Source: Blastobasis lacticolella (lineage: Eukaryota > Arthropoda > Insecta > Lepidoptera > Blastobasidae). Taken from it: a stretch of 64,000 nucleotides of DNA. Position numbers and translations under genes: made by a program. Below, in pieces: positions 56,101 to 64,000 of this stretch. Position 1 is the stretch's first letter, and every line of letters begins with the position of its first letter. The notes under the pieces were generated by a model. That model worked only from the letters and a program-made list of their open reading frames with translations. It searched no databases and was not told where the DNA came from. The DNA lies in NCBI GenBank assembly GCA_905147135.1, contig LR990049.1:17377428-17441427 (forward strand), written 5' to 3'.

Positions 56101-59100
56101 GCAGGTAACAAGAATGCAGAACTTCAGGTGCGTTGTTACTGTGAGGACTAAAATGAAATGCCTCAAATTGACCAAGAGTTAGTTGTTGGACGTTCGAGGA
56201 TAGTGGATATCTAAAGAGGGTTCTAAACGGCCAATTTATTATCTGTGGGGAATTAATATTTAGGAAAATCGACTTTACGTCTATAACATCAGAATATGAC
56301 ATACAGTCTTTTGATTACTATAATTCTGGTTAGCAAGAGACTATTTGTTTCCCTAACTTTAACACCTCTTAAACGGCGATTTCTCTGGCAAAACTGACAC
56401 TAAAAGCTCTAAGCGTAGGGTCCTCAGGCCCTATAAGAGATTTATGCGGCCCCAGAAGGGAACTATGCAGCTCTATAAGGGAACTATGCCGCCCCATAAG
56501 GGACTACACGCCCTCATAAAGGAACTATGCGGTCCCATATGGTAACTATGCAATCCCATAAGGCAACTATGCAGCCCCATATTGGAACTCCGCGCCCCCA
56601 TAAGGAAACTTTGCACCCCTGCAACTATGTAACCCCATAAAGGAACTATACATCCCTATAAGGGAACTATGCACCCCCACAAGGGAAGCATGCCCACTGA
56701 CCTGCAACTGCATCTCGCTGGCGCCGAACACGTACTTGGAGGCGCACAGCCGGTGCAGCATCCGCTCCGGCATCGGCTCGCGCGTCTGGAAGTGACGCGC
56801 GAAGCGACGCACCACCTGACAATTACGGGACATTTAAGCAATTTTCAATTCCAGTAATTATACAAAACATGTAACAAAAAAGCAGAACTGCAGGTGCCAC
56901 CTGTAAAAGTAGACTTGAAATAATAAGACATTTTAAAAATATTGTCTAAGTTTTATTTGGACGCAGTTTTATTTTATTTTATTTGGAAAAGAAACAGCTT
57001 GTAATTACAATGAGTTTATGCATCATTATCACGACGATTGGAGGACCACGATATTATAAGAAGTGCGTCAGGACCGTAGTTTATGGCACTCTATAGCCTC
57101 TGCCTCCCCTATGAAATACGGGCATGACTGTGTATTTATTTTTATTTTCTTTTTTATTAAATATTTATGCACTAAAGATACATTGACGGACTTAAAGCTA
57201 GTGGCCTTCTCTATCAATCAACGTGGCCTTTAAAGTGGCCTTATCTACCAGTCAACCGCGAAAAATGTGATCGAAAAATCGGTAGGCGGTGCGGGAGAAC
57301 CTATATGCACTAAATAGTAAAAATTAAAGAACCCTCACCTTAGGACTACTGGCGAAGTACTCCATAAGCACGCTCGGCACCTCAGCCAGATCCGTGGCGC
57401 ACCTGGTCCCAGCTACGTGCTGGTGCCGGGCCCTCCCCAGCATGGAGTGCAGCGCGTGCCCCGCCTCGTGGAAGAGGTTGTCCACCGCGCCGGGGGACAG
57501 CAGCGCCGGGCCCGAGCGGTGGCCCCCGCTCAGCGAGAGCATTATCACCACTATCGGGTTCTGGATGGAGAGATGGTGTTTTAGTCTACTGCGCCGGGGG
57601 ACAGCAGCGCCGGGCCCGAGCGGTGGCCCCCGCTCAGCGAGAGCATTATCACCACTATCGGGTTCTGGATGGAGAGATGGTGTTTTAGTCTACTGCGCCG
57701 GGGGACAGCAGCGCCGGGCCCGAGCGGTGGCCCCCGCTCAGCGAGAGCATTATCACCACTATCGGGTTCTGGATGGAGAGATGGTGTTTTAGTCTACTGC
57801 GCCGGGGGACAGCAGCGCCGGGCCCGAGCGGTGGCCCCCGCTCAGCGAGAGCATTATCACCACTATCGGGTTCTGGATGGAGAGATGGTGTTTTAGTCTA
57901 CTGCGCCGGGGGACAGCAGCGCCGGGCCGCGAGCGGTGGCCCACGCTTAGCAAAAGCATTATCACCACTTTCGAGTTCTGGACGGGACGATGGTGTTTTT
58001 GGAAGATTTGATTCAATTTAACGTGTTACGCAGTTGTACCGCCTATCTCCGATTGTACAGTCAAGTTCATTAATATGTGAGCATTGCCAAGGCTTCAAAT
58101 ATAAATGTACATGGAAGGGTACTTATATATCTGAGAGTTTGATTGATGAATCTGCTCAGATATATAAGTACCCTTCCATGTACATTTATATTTGAAGCCT
58201 TGGTAATGCTTACATATTAATGAACTCGACATCGCCATTTTGATGTAATTGAGTTTAAACCAATCGCAGCAAGACAGCTCTGGCTCTGGCTTGCTTCGAT
58301 TGGTCTACACTCAATTGCATCAAAATGGCGACTTGCTATCGAAAATAGGCGGTACGGCTGACGGTTTGAGATCCCAAGGAAGGTATTAACTTCTCTTATC
58401 TGCACGGCTAGCACAAGTGTGTCCACGACACATCTTGCGCCGCGAGCGAGCGTTTGTTTCTTTTTCTCAATACTAAGGTGAAAGAGATAGCAGTATATAT
58501 GTCGCATTTTGTCTCACTTATCGCGCGCTAAAGTACACTTGTGCTAGCAGTATTCAGAAAAATCGTGGATTACACATTGTGACTCAAATAATAAAAAAAA
58601 TGTGGGTTGCTTACTCTCACCCTGGCTTAACTATGGGGTTTAAATGGAGATAATCTACCCTCACATGTTACTTAATAAAATTATATGTCAAATGAAAGGT
58701 ATTTTTGCTCTATCCTATCTAAACTAGTCTGGACGAAAATATAGGTTAATATTCATATTAATTAATACCTACCTACCAGTATTTTTCGGTTCTGACCTTT
58801 CATTCATTCATACATACACCTTAGTTAGAAAAATAGAAACTGACCACAGACAGTGGAAGAGCAAGCTTGTATTGCTTCATGAAAGTATTACGAGTGTTCT
58901 CTCTGCCTTTACCCTAAAACCCTACTTCTTTTTGTTGTCTAGGGAAACACGGACGAACAGTCCACCTGACAGAAAGTGGCCACCGTCGTCCAAGACATCT
59001 GCAACCTAAGGGAAGCACAAGCGGAACTGATGGGAAACTTCATGATTCAACCCTATATTTTATTTTTACCCTCACTTACCTGATAACTTCCATCCGGCAA

Positions 59101-62100
59101 CAGCTTTCCACCCTGTATGGTGAAGTGGCAATCCTGGTGCGGCTTGCCGGGACGCTCGTACAGGTCGCAGTATATATGGCCCAGCAGCCCTTCAGACTCG
59201 TGCACTACTGCCAACTTGTATACGTCTGGGGCCCATACCTCGCCTGGAAGGGGAAAATGTCCCCTGAATATACCAATATTGGCGACGTATCACGTGTTTT
59301 TTATTGCTTATGGAGGCACACAATTAGACGGACTACCTGATGGAAAGTGGACACCGTCGGCCTGGACATCACAAACCTAGCGGATGCGGTACCAGCCTTT
59401 GAGGTGCCTCTAGACGCCCTTTTTTAAACCCTAACAAATAATGCAAAGGAAAGATGTGACGTTGAATAGCAAACGTTACCTCTGACATATAATAAATAAT
59501 CGTGGACAAATTCACACAGCGCCATCTAGCCTAGCTTGTACTATGCGTGCTATGCTAGCTAACTTATACTACTTATATGTATATTTTTAAATACATACTT
59601 ATTATACATGGAACACCCAGACCCGTAAGAGAAATTAAAATTCATCATTTAAATTTCTGCCCAGCCGGGAATCGAACCCGGGACCTCTTGCGTGGCTGAC
59701 TAGCATGTTGACCACTGAACCACTCAGGTCGTCAAAATATTAAATATAGAGAGTAATGTCCAAGATCATTTGCTTGACGCGAGGTAAAGTAAAGAAATAT
59801 TTTACCACATATCGACATGAACCGTAATAGTTTGACCTTTGATTATAATATTACAAAAAATTGTGTCGTCCCTCGGCAGAGCAAAGGCCACTCTCCCATT
59901 ATGTAGCGGTCTTTTGACTGTTTTACTGGGTTCGAATCCCGCTCCGGCCATGTACCTATGACTGTTTTCTGAGTTATGTACATTAGTTGATACTAACCGA
60001 TGCTCTTACGGTGAGGGAAAACATCGTGATGAAACCTGCACATTCAGGCGACTGGATGTGTAACCATGATCCAATCTGGTCAGGTTTCCCTGGTAGCAGG
60101 GTCATGGAGGTCAGATGGCAGTCGCTCCACTGTAATTACCTGATCTGCCGAATCCTGGATCACGGTCAAGGCGGACCCCGGGCCCTCGTGCGCGAGAGCA
60201 CAACCGGGACAGTAACGCCAAGATGTTTTTTTTGTTTTTACTGGAGTGGAGTGGCGCAGTATCCTTTCCTTGGGGGTCATATTTAAAGCAATTATTATTG
60301 AAGGAGGGGCCAATCTGTAGTTACCTGGCAATATTTCCTCAGATTTCAAACTGATGCCGTACAGTTCTTGACAAAGCATATTCAGACCTTCCATACAAGC
60401 TCCAAGTGAGAAATAAGGGCTGAAATCAGAGTTGGCGACATTCAGGAGCTGCGTTTTCGCTTTGTGCGTGAAGTAGGGTGTGTCCCAGCACATTAGCTCG
60501 TTCAAGTAAGATGTTTCGGTTTTCTTCATTTTCAGCATGGCCTCGAAGTCCATGTTAGCTCTGTCGTATAGATTGTCAGAGAGTATATCTAGGAATTGCC
60601 GCACATTCGACGTCGTCTCCATTGTACTCGCTTTTATTGCTCTGAAACAATAACATTAATTTATGATTTATCGTTTGTATTAAGTATTCGATTACGGAGT
60701 AGACTTTCTGATTCACATACCCTTTGCAAAGAAAACAAGATATTGTAAAGTCACCGGTCCGCATAGCAGTGGAACTCACATACGGCAGCCATCTCGTAGC
60801 CGCTCGTCCTGTCTCACGTCTGGTGATACCTCTTAAATAGGAAGCTTGTTTCTTCAGTCTTCGGTCGCCCACCACTTAACTCTAGCCGACGCAACGGCCA
60901 ATCAAATGTCGGTATACAAGGGTGCGGTCTACAAGTACCTCAAAGCATCCGCTCCCCTTACGTTGCAGATGTCCTGGACGACGGTGGCCATTTTCCACCA
61001 GGTGGACCGTCCGTGCGGCTTCCTAGGCAATACAAAAAACACCGTAAAAAGTAATAGTCTAAGAGCCCATGAGGGCCAGACCTTCCTATTGTTCGTAAGT
61101 ATGAAAGTTTTTCCATGTGTGTCCCCAACACAGGTAAGAATGATCCCCACCCATGAAACCTGGATCGTGGTTCCTTTGGCAGGTAACAGGTAACAAAGGT
61201 GTATAAAATCTTATCTCCAATTTATTAAGTTACCAAGCTCAATTTCTTTGTATTTTATTCGTAACAGCATTAATACTCACGATGCTCATTGCCAGACATA
61301 TAGTATAGTTACAACCCTCCGCCAGACACCCCTAAACTATAATTATCTGTAATTATACTTACCTTATATTAGGAAAGCTGAATTTTAAAAATGTTATTCA
61401 GATAATTATTAAACTGAGTTTTCTCAGTACCCAGACAGTTTTTTGGGTTCTATAATCCTGCCAGACACATTAAAAGTGTCTCATATGCAACAATTGGTGC
61501 GAGTGAGACAGAGCGCTCAGTTCATTGCAATCTTATGCTAAACATATACTATCGTTTATTAAAAATTGTTCAGTGATTTTTTTTAAATTGATCAAGAAAT
61601 TTAATTAAGTAAATAAAATTATTACAGTCTGAATAATAAATTTTTTAATCTATAATCAGTAAATTTTTTATAAAAATATTAATCATATCAAAAGTCTAAT
61701 CACTTAGTTCATATTATTTCTTATTTTTATGAAGTTTATTACAAGTAATTTAATTGAAATTTCAAAGTTATTAAAATTTAAATATTTAACACTTTGTGTT
61801 GTCACTTCATGATGCAGCAGCATCAACATCAATGAAATTGTCAACATTGTATAAACAGCATACAAAACTTTGAATAACATTGAAAATAACTATAACAGTT
61901 AGACATATACTGTCGCGACACTTTTTGTAGATAATGATGTGTTCTGCAAAGTCGTAGTACATTATTTTGTTCTACCATAAATAGTTTTCGCAGCACACGC
62001 GATGTAAGGAATTTATCGGGTATTTTTTACACCTTGGGTTACATTAGTGGAGTTTTATTAATAATCCGTAATTTTTTAGAAAATATAATATAGCCTATGT

Positions 62101-63934
62101 CACCCGGGGATAGTGTAGCTTCCCAACGGTGAAAGAATTTTTGAAATAGGTCCAGTAGTTTCGAAGCCTATTCAATACAAACAAACAAACAAAAAATCAA
62201 ACATTTACTCTTTATAATATTATTATATATAGTATAGACGACAGCTGATGCGCAGTAAAAGATCGCAACGAACCGAGCGCTCTGTCTCACTCGCACCAGT
62301 TGTTGCATATGAGCCCCACTCTCGCAACTATCGACACTTTGAATGCGTCTGGCAGGATTATAGAACCCAAAAAACTGTCTGGCTACTGAGAAAACTCAGT
62401 TTAATAATTATCTGAATAACATTTATAAAATTCAGCTTTCCTAATATAAGGTAAGTATAATTACAGAGAATTATAGTTTAGGGGTGTCCGGCGGAGGGTT
62501 GTAACTATACTATATGTCTGGCAATGAGCATCGTGAGTATTAATGCTGTTACGAATAAAATACAAAAAAATTTAGCTTGGTAACTTAATAAATTTGAGAT
62601 AAGATTTTATACACCTTTGTTACCTGTTACCTGCTAAAGGAACCACCGTCCAGGTTTCATGGATGGGGATCATTCTTACCTGTGTTGGGGACACACATGG
62701 AAAAACTTTCATACTTACGAACAATAGGAAGGTCTGGCCCTCATGGGCTCTTGCTCTATAACTTACCGATCCGCATAGCAGTTGAACCCGCATATGGAGG
62801 CCATCTCGTGTCTGGCGCGCAAAGTGGCCGACAGCAGCTCGTCCTGTCTCGCGTCCGGCGCCAAGTACAGCCGGTAGGCCGCCTCTCGCGCCGCCGGCTC
62901 GGCGCACTCGGCGTACACGCCCGACACTATTATGTCGTTGCCTTCGGTTGTGAAGCTGCAAATGGAACACCACATCACACAACGGCGTAGCAGCACGCTG
63001 CTGGACTTGAGTCTCCTTTACTAATGTGGAAGGTATTGCCGTAATCTCCATGCTTGGCAGGCGTGAATAAGTAGACCGTAAAGCGAGCAAGATACCTAAA
63101 TACTATCGATTAGGTATTTAAGAAGTTATAGACTGATTTGTAACGCCTGAAATGTATGAGCTTATAAGGAAAAATATGGAGTGAATTGTTTTGCTTGCTC
63201 GGCGCGTACTAGTTTCTTCTAAGCATAACTTGAAAACTATAAGTCATAACTACACATATCCAAAGACAATATTGCAGAAATATTAATAGAGAATCAATTG
63301 TATCAGTTTTCCTAAAAAAATTAAAAAAACTGACGATGGGAATACTAAAGAGAGGGAGAAGGGAGACAATGAATTCTCGACGTGTTTCGACTTCTACATT
63401 TCGGGCTTTGTCCCACCACACATTTCCACTGTCTTGGAAGTAACAGGTAGAAGTAGGAAAGCTATAACCCCCCCCCCCCCCCCCCCCAAAAAGCGGCATG
63501 CATACAACCATACTTTCTACCGAATGGGGCAATAACTCCATACTAAAAAAAATACTAAATCTGGCTAAATCCGTTCCTCAAAGGACATGACATGATCTGA
63601 TGGACGACAGTGGCCGCTTCCCATCGGGTGGACCGTTCAACCGTGCGTGTGGCTCCCTCAGCAATCAAATAATTGTACTTACAACTGCCTGACATTCCGT
63701 GGCACAATATCGCGTGGCACCCTCCTCGGGCGGGCGGCGCCTGCCACGAAACGCTGCCCAGTCTGGAGGATCAGGTCATTCAACGCCACCACCTTCTTTC
63801 GGGGCCCCTCGTCCAGCTGGATGCCGCTCTGCTCGAAGTCAAATAGGAACAGCTCAGCCAAATGCTGATCGCCAGATGTACCGTTATGTACAGAGTTCCT
63901 TAGGGCTTCGTAGAGACCTTTGTGGGTGTTCAAT
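53023..63934 (-). CDS. MIPEP: Mitochondrial intermediate peptidase (M3 zinc metallopeptidase), nine C-terminal exons; 5' part right of window
   Basis: Nine exons join in phase into 558 residues plus stop. Mammalian MIPEP is about 710 residues, so about the first 150, including the mitochondrial targeting sequence, are outside. In order are [50 protein letters not shown], the zinc motif HEAGH in [16 protein letters not shown] with the downstream [11 protein letters not shown]lu ligand, [10 protein letters not shown], and [20 protein letters not shown]. The family removes an octapeptide from matrix-processed precursors. The middle residue of HEAGH is Ala-Gly where vertebrates have Met-Gly, and the catalytic residues are kept. 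The introns contain repeated exon pieces, minisatellites and MITEs. Confidence 0.95.
53412..53827 (+). mobile_element. Element X, copy 2, uninterrupted (empty DIRS site)
   Basis: About 415 bp, matching both halves of copy 1. The right end GGAAAACTCCTCATT is intact; the left end is eroded to GCAGTTTTCCAATAGG. It holds a 60-codon frame ([17 protein letters not shown]...), also present in broken form in copy 1, probably without function. It lies in the last MIPEP intron. Confidence 0.85.
53856..54003. mobile_element. MITE with GGGGCTTACCATGA-type ends, copy 2
   Basis: GGGCGCTTACCATGAGCTCT, CTTAGAACGAGACAGCGCTA and CTTTCCCAACTGAACTGCG match 50291-50440. It lies immediately beside element X in the last MIPEP intron. 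Confidence 0.7.
54297..54479 (-). CDS. MIPEP: MIPEP exon (eighth in window)
   Basis: Acceptor CTCCCTAG, donor GTATGT, 183 nt. It encodes [20 protein letters not shown] through [11 protein letters not shown]. The polypyrimidine tract is short. Confidence 0.94.
54679..54856. mobile_element. Palindromic MITE, TCTAGCCAWGATGC ends
   Basis: The left half (TCTAGCCATGATGC, CTTCGAAGCGATTCTATT, TTTGTCGGCTACGTTCG) is inverted in the right half (CGAACGCAGCCGACAAG, AATAGAATCGCTACGAAGCG, GGCATCTTGGCTAGA). Related fragments occur near 48240-48360 and 39950-40150. Confidence 0.75.
55441..55684 (-). mobile_element. SINE family B, near full length
   Basis: The tRNA-Gly-like head at the right contains the complement of CGGGAATCGAACCCG (box B). 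The body and left end GGCGCTGTGTGAATTTGTCC match the other copies. It lies in a MIPEP intron. Confidence 0.85.
55873..55989 (-). CDS. MIPEP: MIPEP exon (seventh in window)
   Basis: Acceptor AAATATTCCAG, donor GTATGG, 117 nt. It encodes [20 protein letters not shown] through [10 protein letters not shown]. Confidence 0.94.
56435..56694. repeat. 22-24 bp minisatellite next to a MIPEP splice donor
   Basis: About eleven degenerate units of AAGGGAACTATGCAGCCCCAT. The array ends seven bases before the donor of the exon at 56702-56815. Confidence 0.8.
56702..56815 (-). CDS. MIPEP: MIPEP exon (sixth in window)
   Basis: Acceptor GTAATTGTCAG, donor GTCAGT, 114 nt. It encodes [20 protein letters not shown] through GASEMQLQ. 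Confidence 0.94.
57339..57560 (-). CDS. MIPEP: MIPEP exon with the HEAGH zinc motif
   Basis: Acceptor TCTCCATCCAG, donor GTGAGG, 222 nt, phase 0. It encodes [20 protein letters not shown] through [13 protein letters not shown] is at 57470-57456. Its first part and acceptor are tandemly repeated upstream. Confidence 0.95.
57484..58003 (-). repeat. Five-copy 104-bp tandem array of a MIPEP acceptor plus exon start
   Basis: The marker GGTTCTGGATGGAG recurs exactly every 104 bp at 57557, 57661, 57765 and 57869, and in diverged form at 57973. Each unit holds a CCATCCAG acceptor, then the codons [16 protein letters not shown]...LLSPGAVD, then TAA. Only the copy nearest the exon runs on into the HEAGH exon. 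The outermost copy has a one-base insertion. Confidence 0.95.
58030..58360. mobile_element. Two adjacent long palindromes inside one TIR element
   Basis: Hairpin 1 is 58063-58227 (70-bp arms, nearly perfect, with TATATAAGTACCCTTCCATG). Hairpin 2 is 58231-58331 (about 42-bp arms, CGCCATTTTGATG.../...CATCAAAATGGCG). Both lie between TGTACCGCCTAT at 58035 and ATAGGCGGTACGG near 58346, so they appear nested in an older element. Confidence 0.8.
58400..58550 (+). mobile_element. MITE family F, copy 3
   Basis: CTGCACGGCTAGCACAAGTG at the left and CACTTGTGCTAGCAG at the right are inverted ends. The interior matches copies 1 and 2. It is the best preserved left end. Confidence 0.75.
59080..59243 (-). 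CDS. MIPEP: MIPEP exon (fourth in window)
   Basis: Acceptor CCCCTTCCAG, donor GTAAGT, 164 nt. It encodes [20 protein letters not shown] through [11 protein letters not shown]. Confidence 0.94.
59489..59733 (-). mobile_element. SINE family B, near full length
   Basis: Same organisation as 55441-55684, with box B complement GGGAATCGAACCCGGG and body TTACGGGTCTGGG. It lies between the third and fourth MIPEP exons of the window. Confidence 0.85.
59885..60225 (+). mobile_element. SINE family A, near full length
   Basis: The head is eroded before box B (GGGTTCGAATCCCGC). The body CTTACGGTGAGGGAAAACAT to the tail CTCGTGCGCGAGAGCACAAC and TAACGCCAAGATG is complete. Confidence 0.85.
60325..60641 (-). 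CDS. MIPEP: MIPEP exon (third in window)
   Basis: Acceptor ATTGTTTCAG, donor GTAACT, 317 nt. It encodes [20 protein letters not shown] through [13 protein letters not shown], including [17 protein letters not shown]. Confidence 0.94.
60754..60825 (-). pseudogene. Broken copy of the second MIPEP exon of the window
   Basis: On the minus strand, one frame reads [14 protein letters not shown] against [15 protein letters not shown] in the real exon, followed by a GTGACT donor in the same phase. Upstream, CAGACGTGAGACAGGACGAG matches CCGGACGCGAGACAGGACGAG of the real exon, but a roughly 26-bp deletion shifts the frame. It lies between the third and second exons of the window. Confidence 0.75.
61061..62752. 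mobile_element. 1.7 kb element with about 480-bp inverted repeats
   Basis: Left repeat 61061-61540 and right repeat 62249-62752 are highly similar complements. Both carry an open stretch reading [20 protein letters not shown] then SPTQVRMIP, inward-facing. The 0.7 kb centre is AT-rich and includes an RTE-like fragment (62090-62215). No transposase was seen, so the element is non-autonomous. Confidence 0.9.
62090..62215 (+). mobile_element. Old RTE-like 3' fragment inside the inverted-repeat element
   Basis: GCCTATGTCACCCGGGGATA, GTGAAAGAATTTTTGAAATA and AATACAAACAAACAAACAAA match the module also present at 15262-15385. Confidence 0.55.
62767..62955 (-). CDS. MIPEP: MIPEP exon (second in window)
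   Basis: Acceptor CATTTGCAG, donor GTAAGT, 189 nt. It encodes [20 protein letters not shown] through [15 protein letters not shown]. The inverted-repeat element begins eight bases past its donor. Confidence 0.92.
63468..63487. repeat. 20-bp poly-C run
   Basis: An uninterrupted run of 20 C in a MIPEP intron. Assembly length may be inexact. Confidence 0.9.
63683..63934 (-). CDS. MIPEP: MIPEP exon (first in window)
   Basis: Acceptor CTCTTCAG, donor GTAAGT, 252 nt. It encodes [16 protein letters not shown] through [10 protein letters not shown]. The upstream exons are beyond 64000. Confidence 0.92.
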
Positions 63935-64000
63935 CTGAAGAGAAATATTTATGGTGTATCAATCTCCTCGTAATATGGTGGCTATGGTATCTTGTAGTGT

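Noticed and set aside
57394..57896. Plus-strand repeated ORFs ([19 protein letters not shown] type)
   Set aside because: They are antisense readings of the 104-bp MIPEP array, kept open only because the unit is repeated.
60846..61193. Plus-strand 115-residue ORF
   Set aside because: It begins in unrelated repeat sequence and runs into the inverted-repeat arm; only the arm part recurs at 62620-62752, so it is not a host gene.

Overview
The window looks like AT-rich insect nuclear DNA, most probably from a moth or butterfly. The basis is long repeat-filled introns with GT-AG sites, insect-type orthologs, two tRNA-derived SINE families, many MITEs, a CR1/Jockey-like LINE with a TTTGAC tail, and a DIRS retrotransposon. 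No bacterial-type operons, true tRNA genes or rRNA genes were seen.

Three conserved protein genes can be read. (1) Minus strand, 19464 to 11838: the first two coding exons of big brain (bib), an aquaporin-family neurogenic membrane protein. The remaining exons were not found and probably lie left of the window. (2) Plus strand, 28352 to 48516: a complete cullin-4 gene (Cul4) in 14 coding exons whose phases all agree, giving 793 residues. (3) Minus strand, 63934 to 53023: the last nine coding exons (558 residues) of a mitochondrial intermediate peptidase (MIPEP-like, M3 zinc metallopeptidase). Its N-terminal exons lie right of the window. Cul4 and MIPEP are convergent, with about 4.5 kb between their stop codons.

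Layout: 1-1140 holds a truncated LINE. 1.1-11.8 kb is gene-poor repeat DNA, possibly a bib intron. 11.8-19.5 kb is bib. 19.5-28.2 kb is intergenic with degenerate repeats. 28.3-48.5 kb is Cul4, and 53.0-63.9 kb is MIPEP.

The accessory content is the most unusual part. Cul4 intron 13 carries a roughly 5.1 kb decayed DIRS-like tyrosine-recombinase retrotransposon with inverted terminal repeats and an internal complementary region that joins copies of both termini. A second copy of the host repeat at 53412-53827 serves as the unoccupied site. The DIRS copy contains an array of 11 short dyad units. In MIPEP, a 104-bp unit holding a 3' splice site and the first coding bases of the HEAGH exon is repeated five times. 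A broken copy of another MIPEP exon lies across a 1.7 kb inverted-repeat element from its parent. Several further MITEs are nested in one another or in SINEs.

The three genes act in different processes (Notch-linked neurogenesis, CRL4 ubiquitin ligase, mitochondrial presequence processing). Nothing here suggests that they function as a unit.
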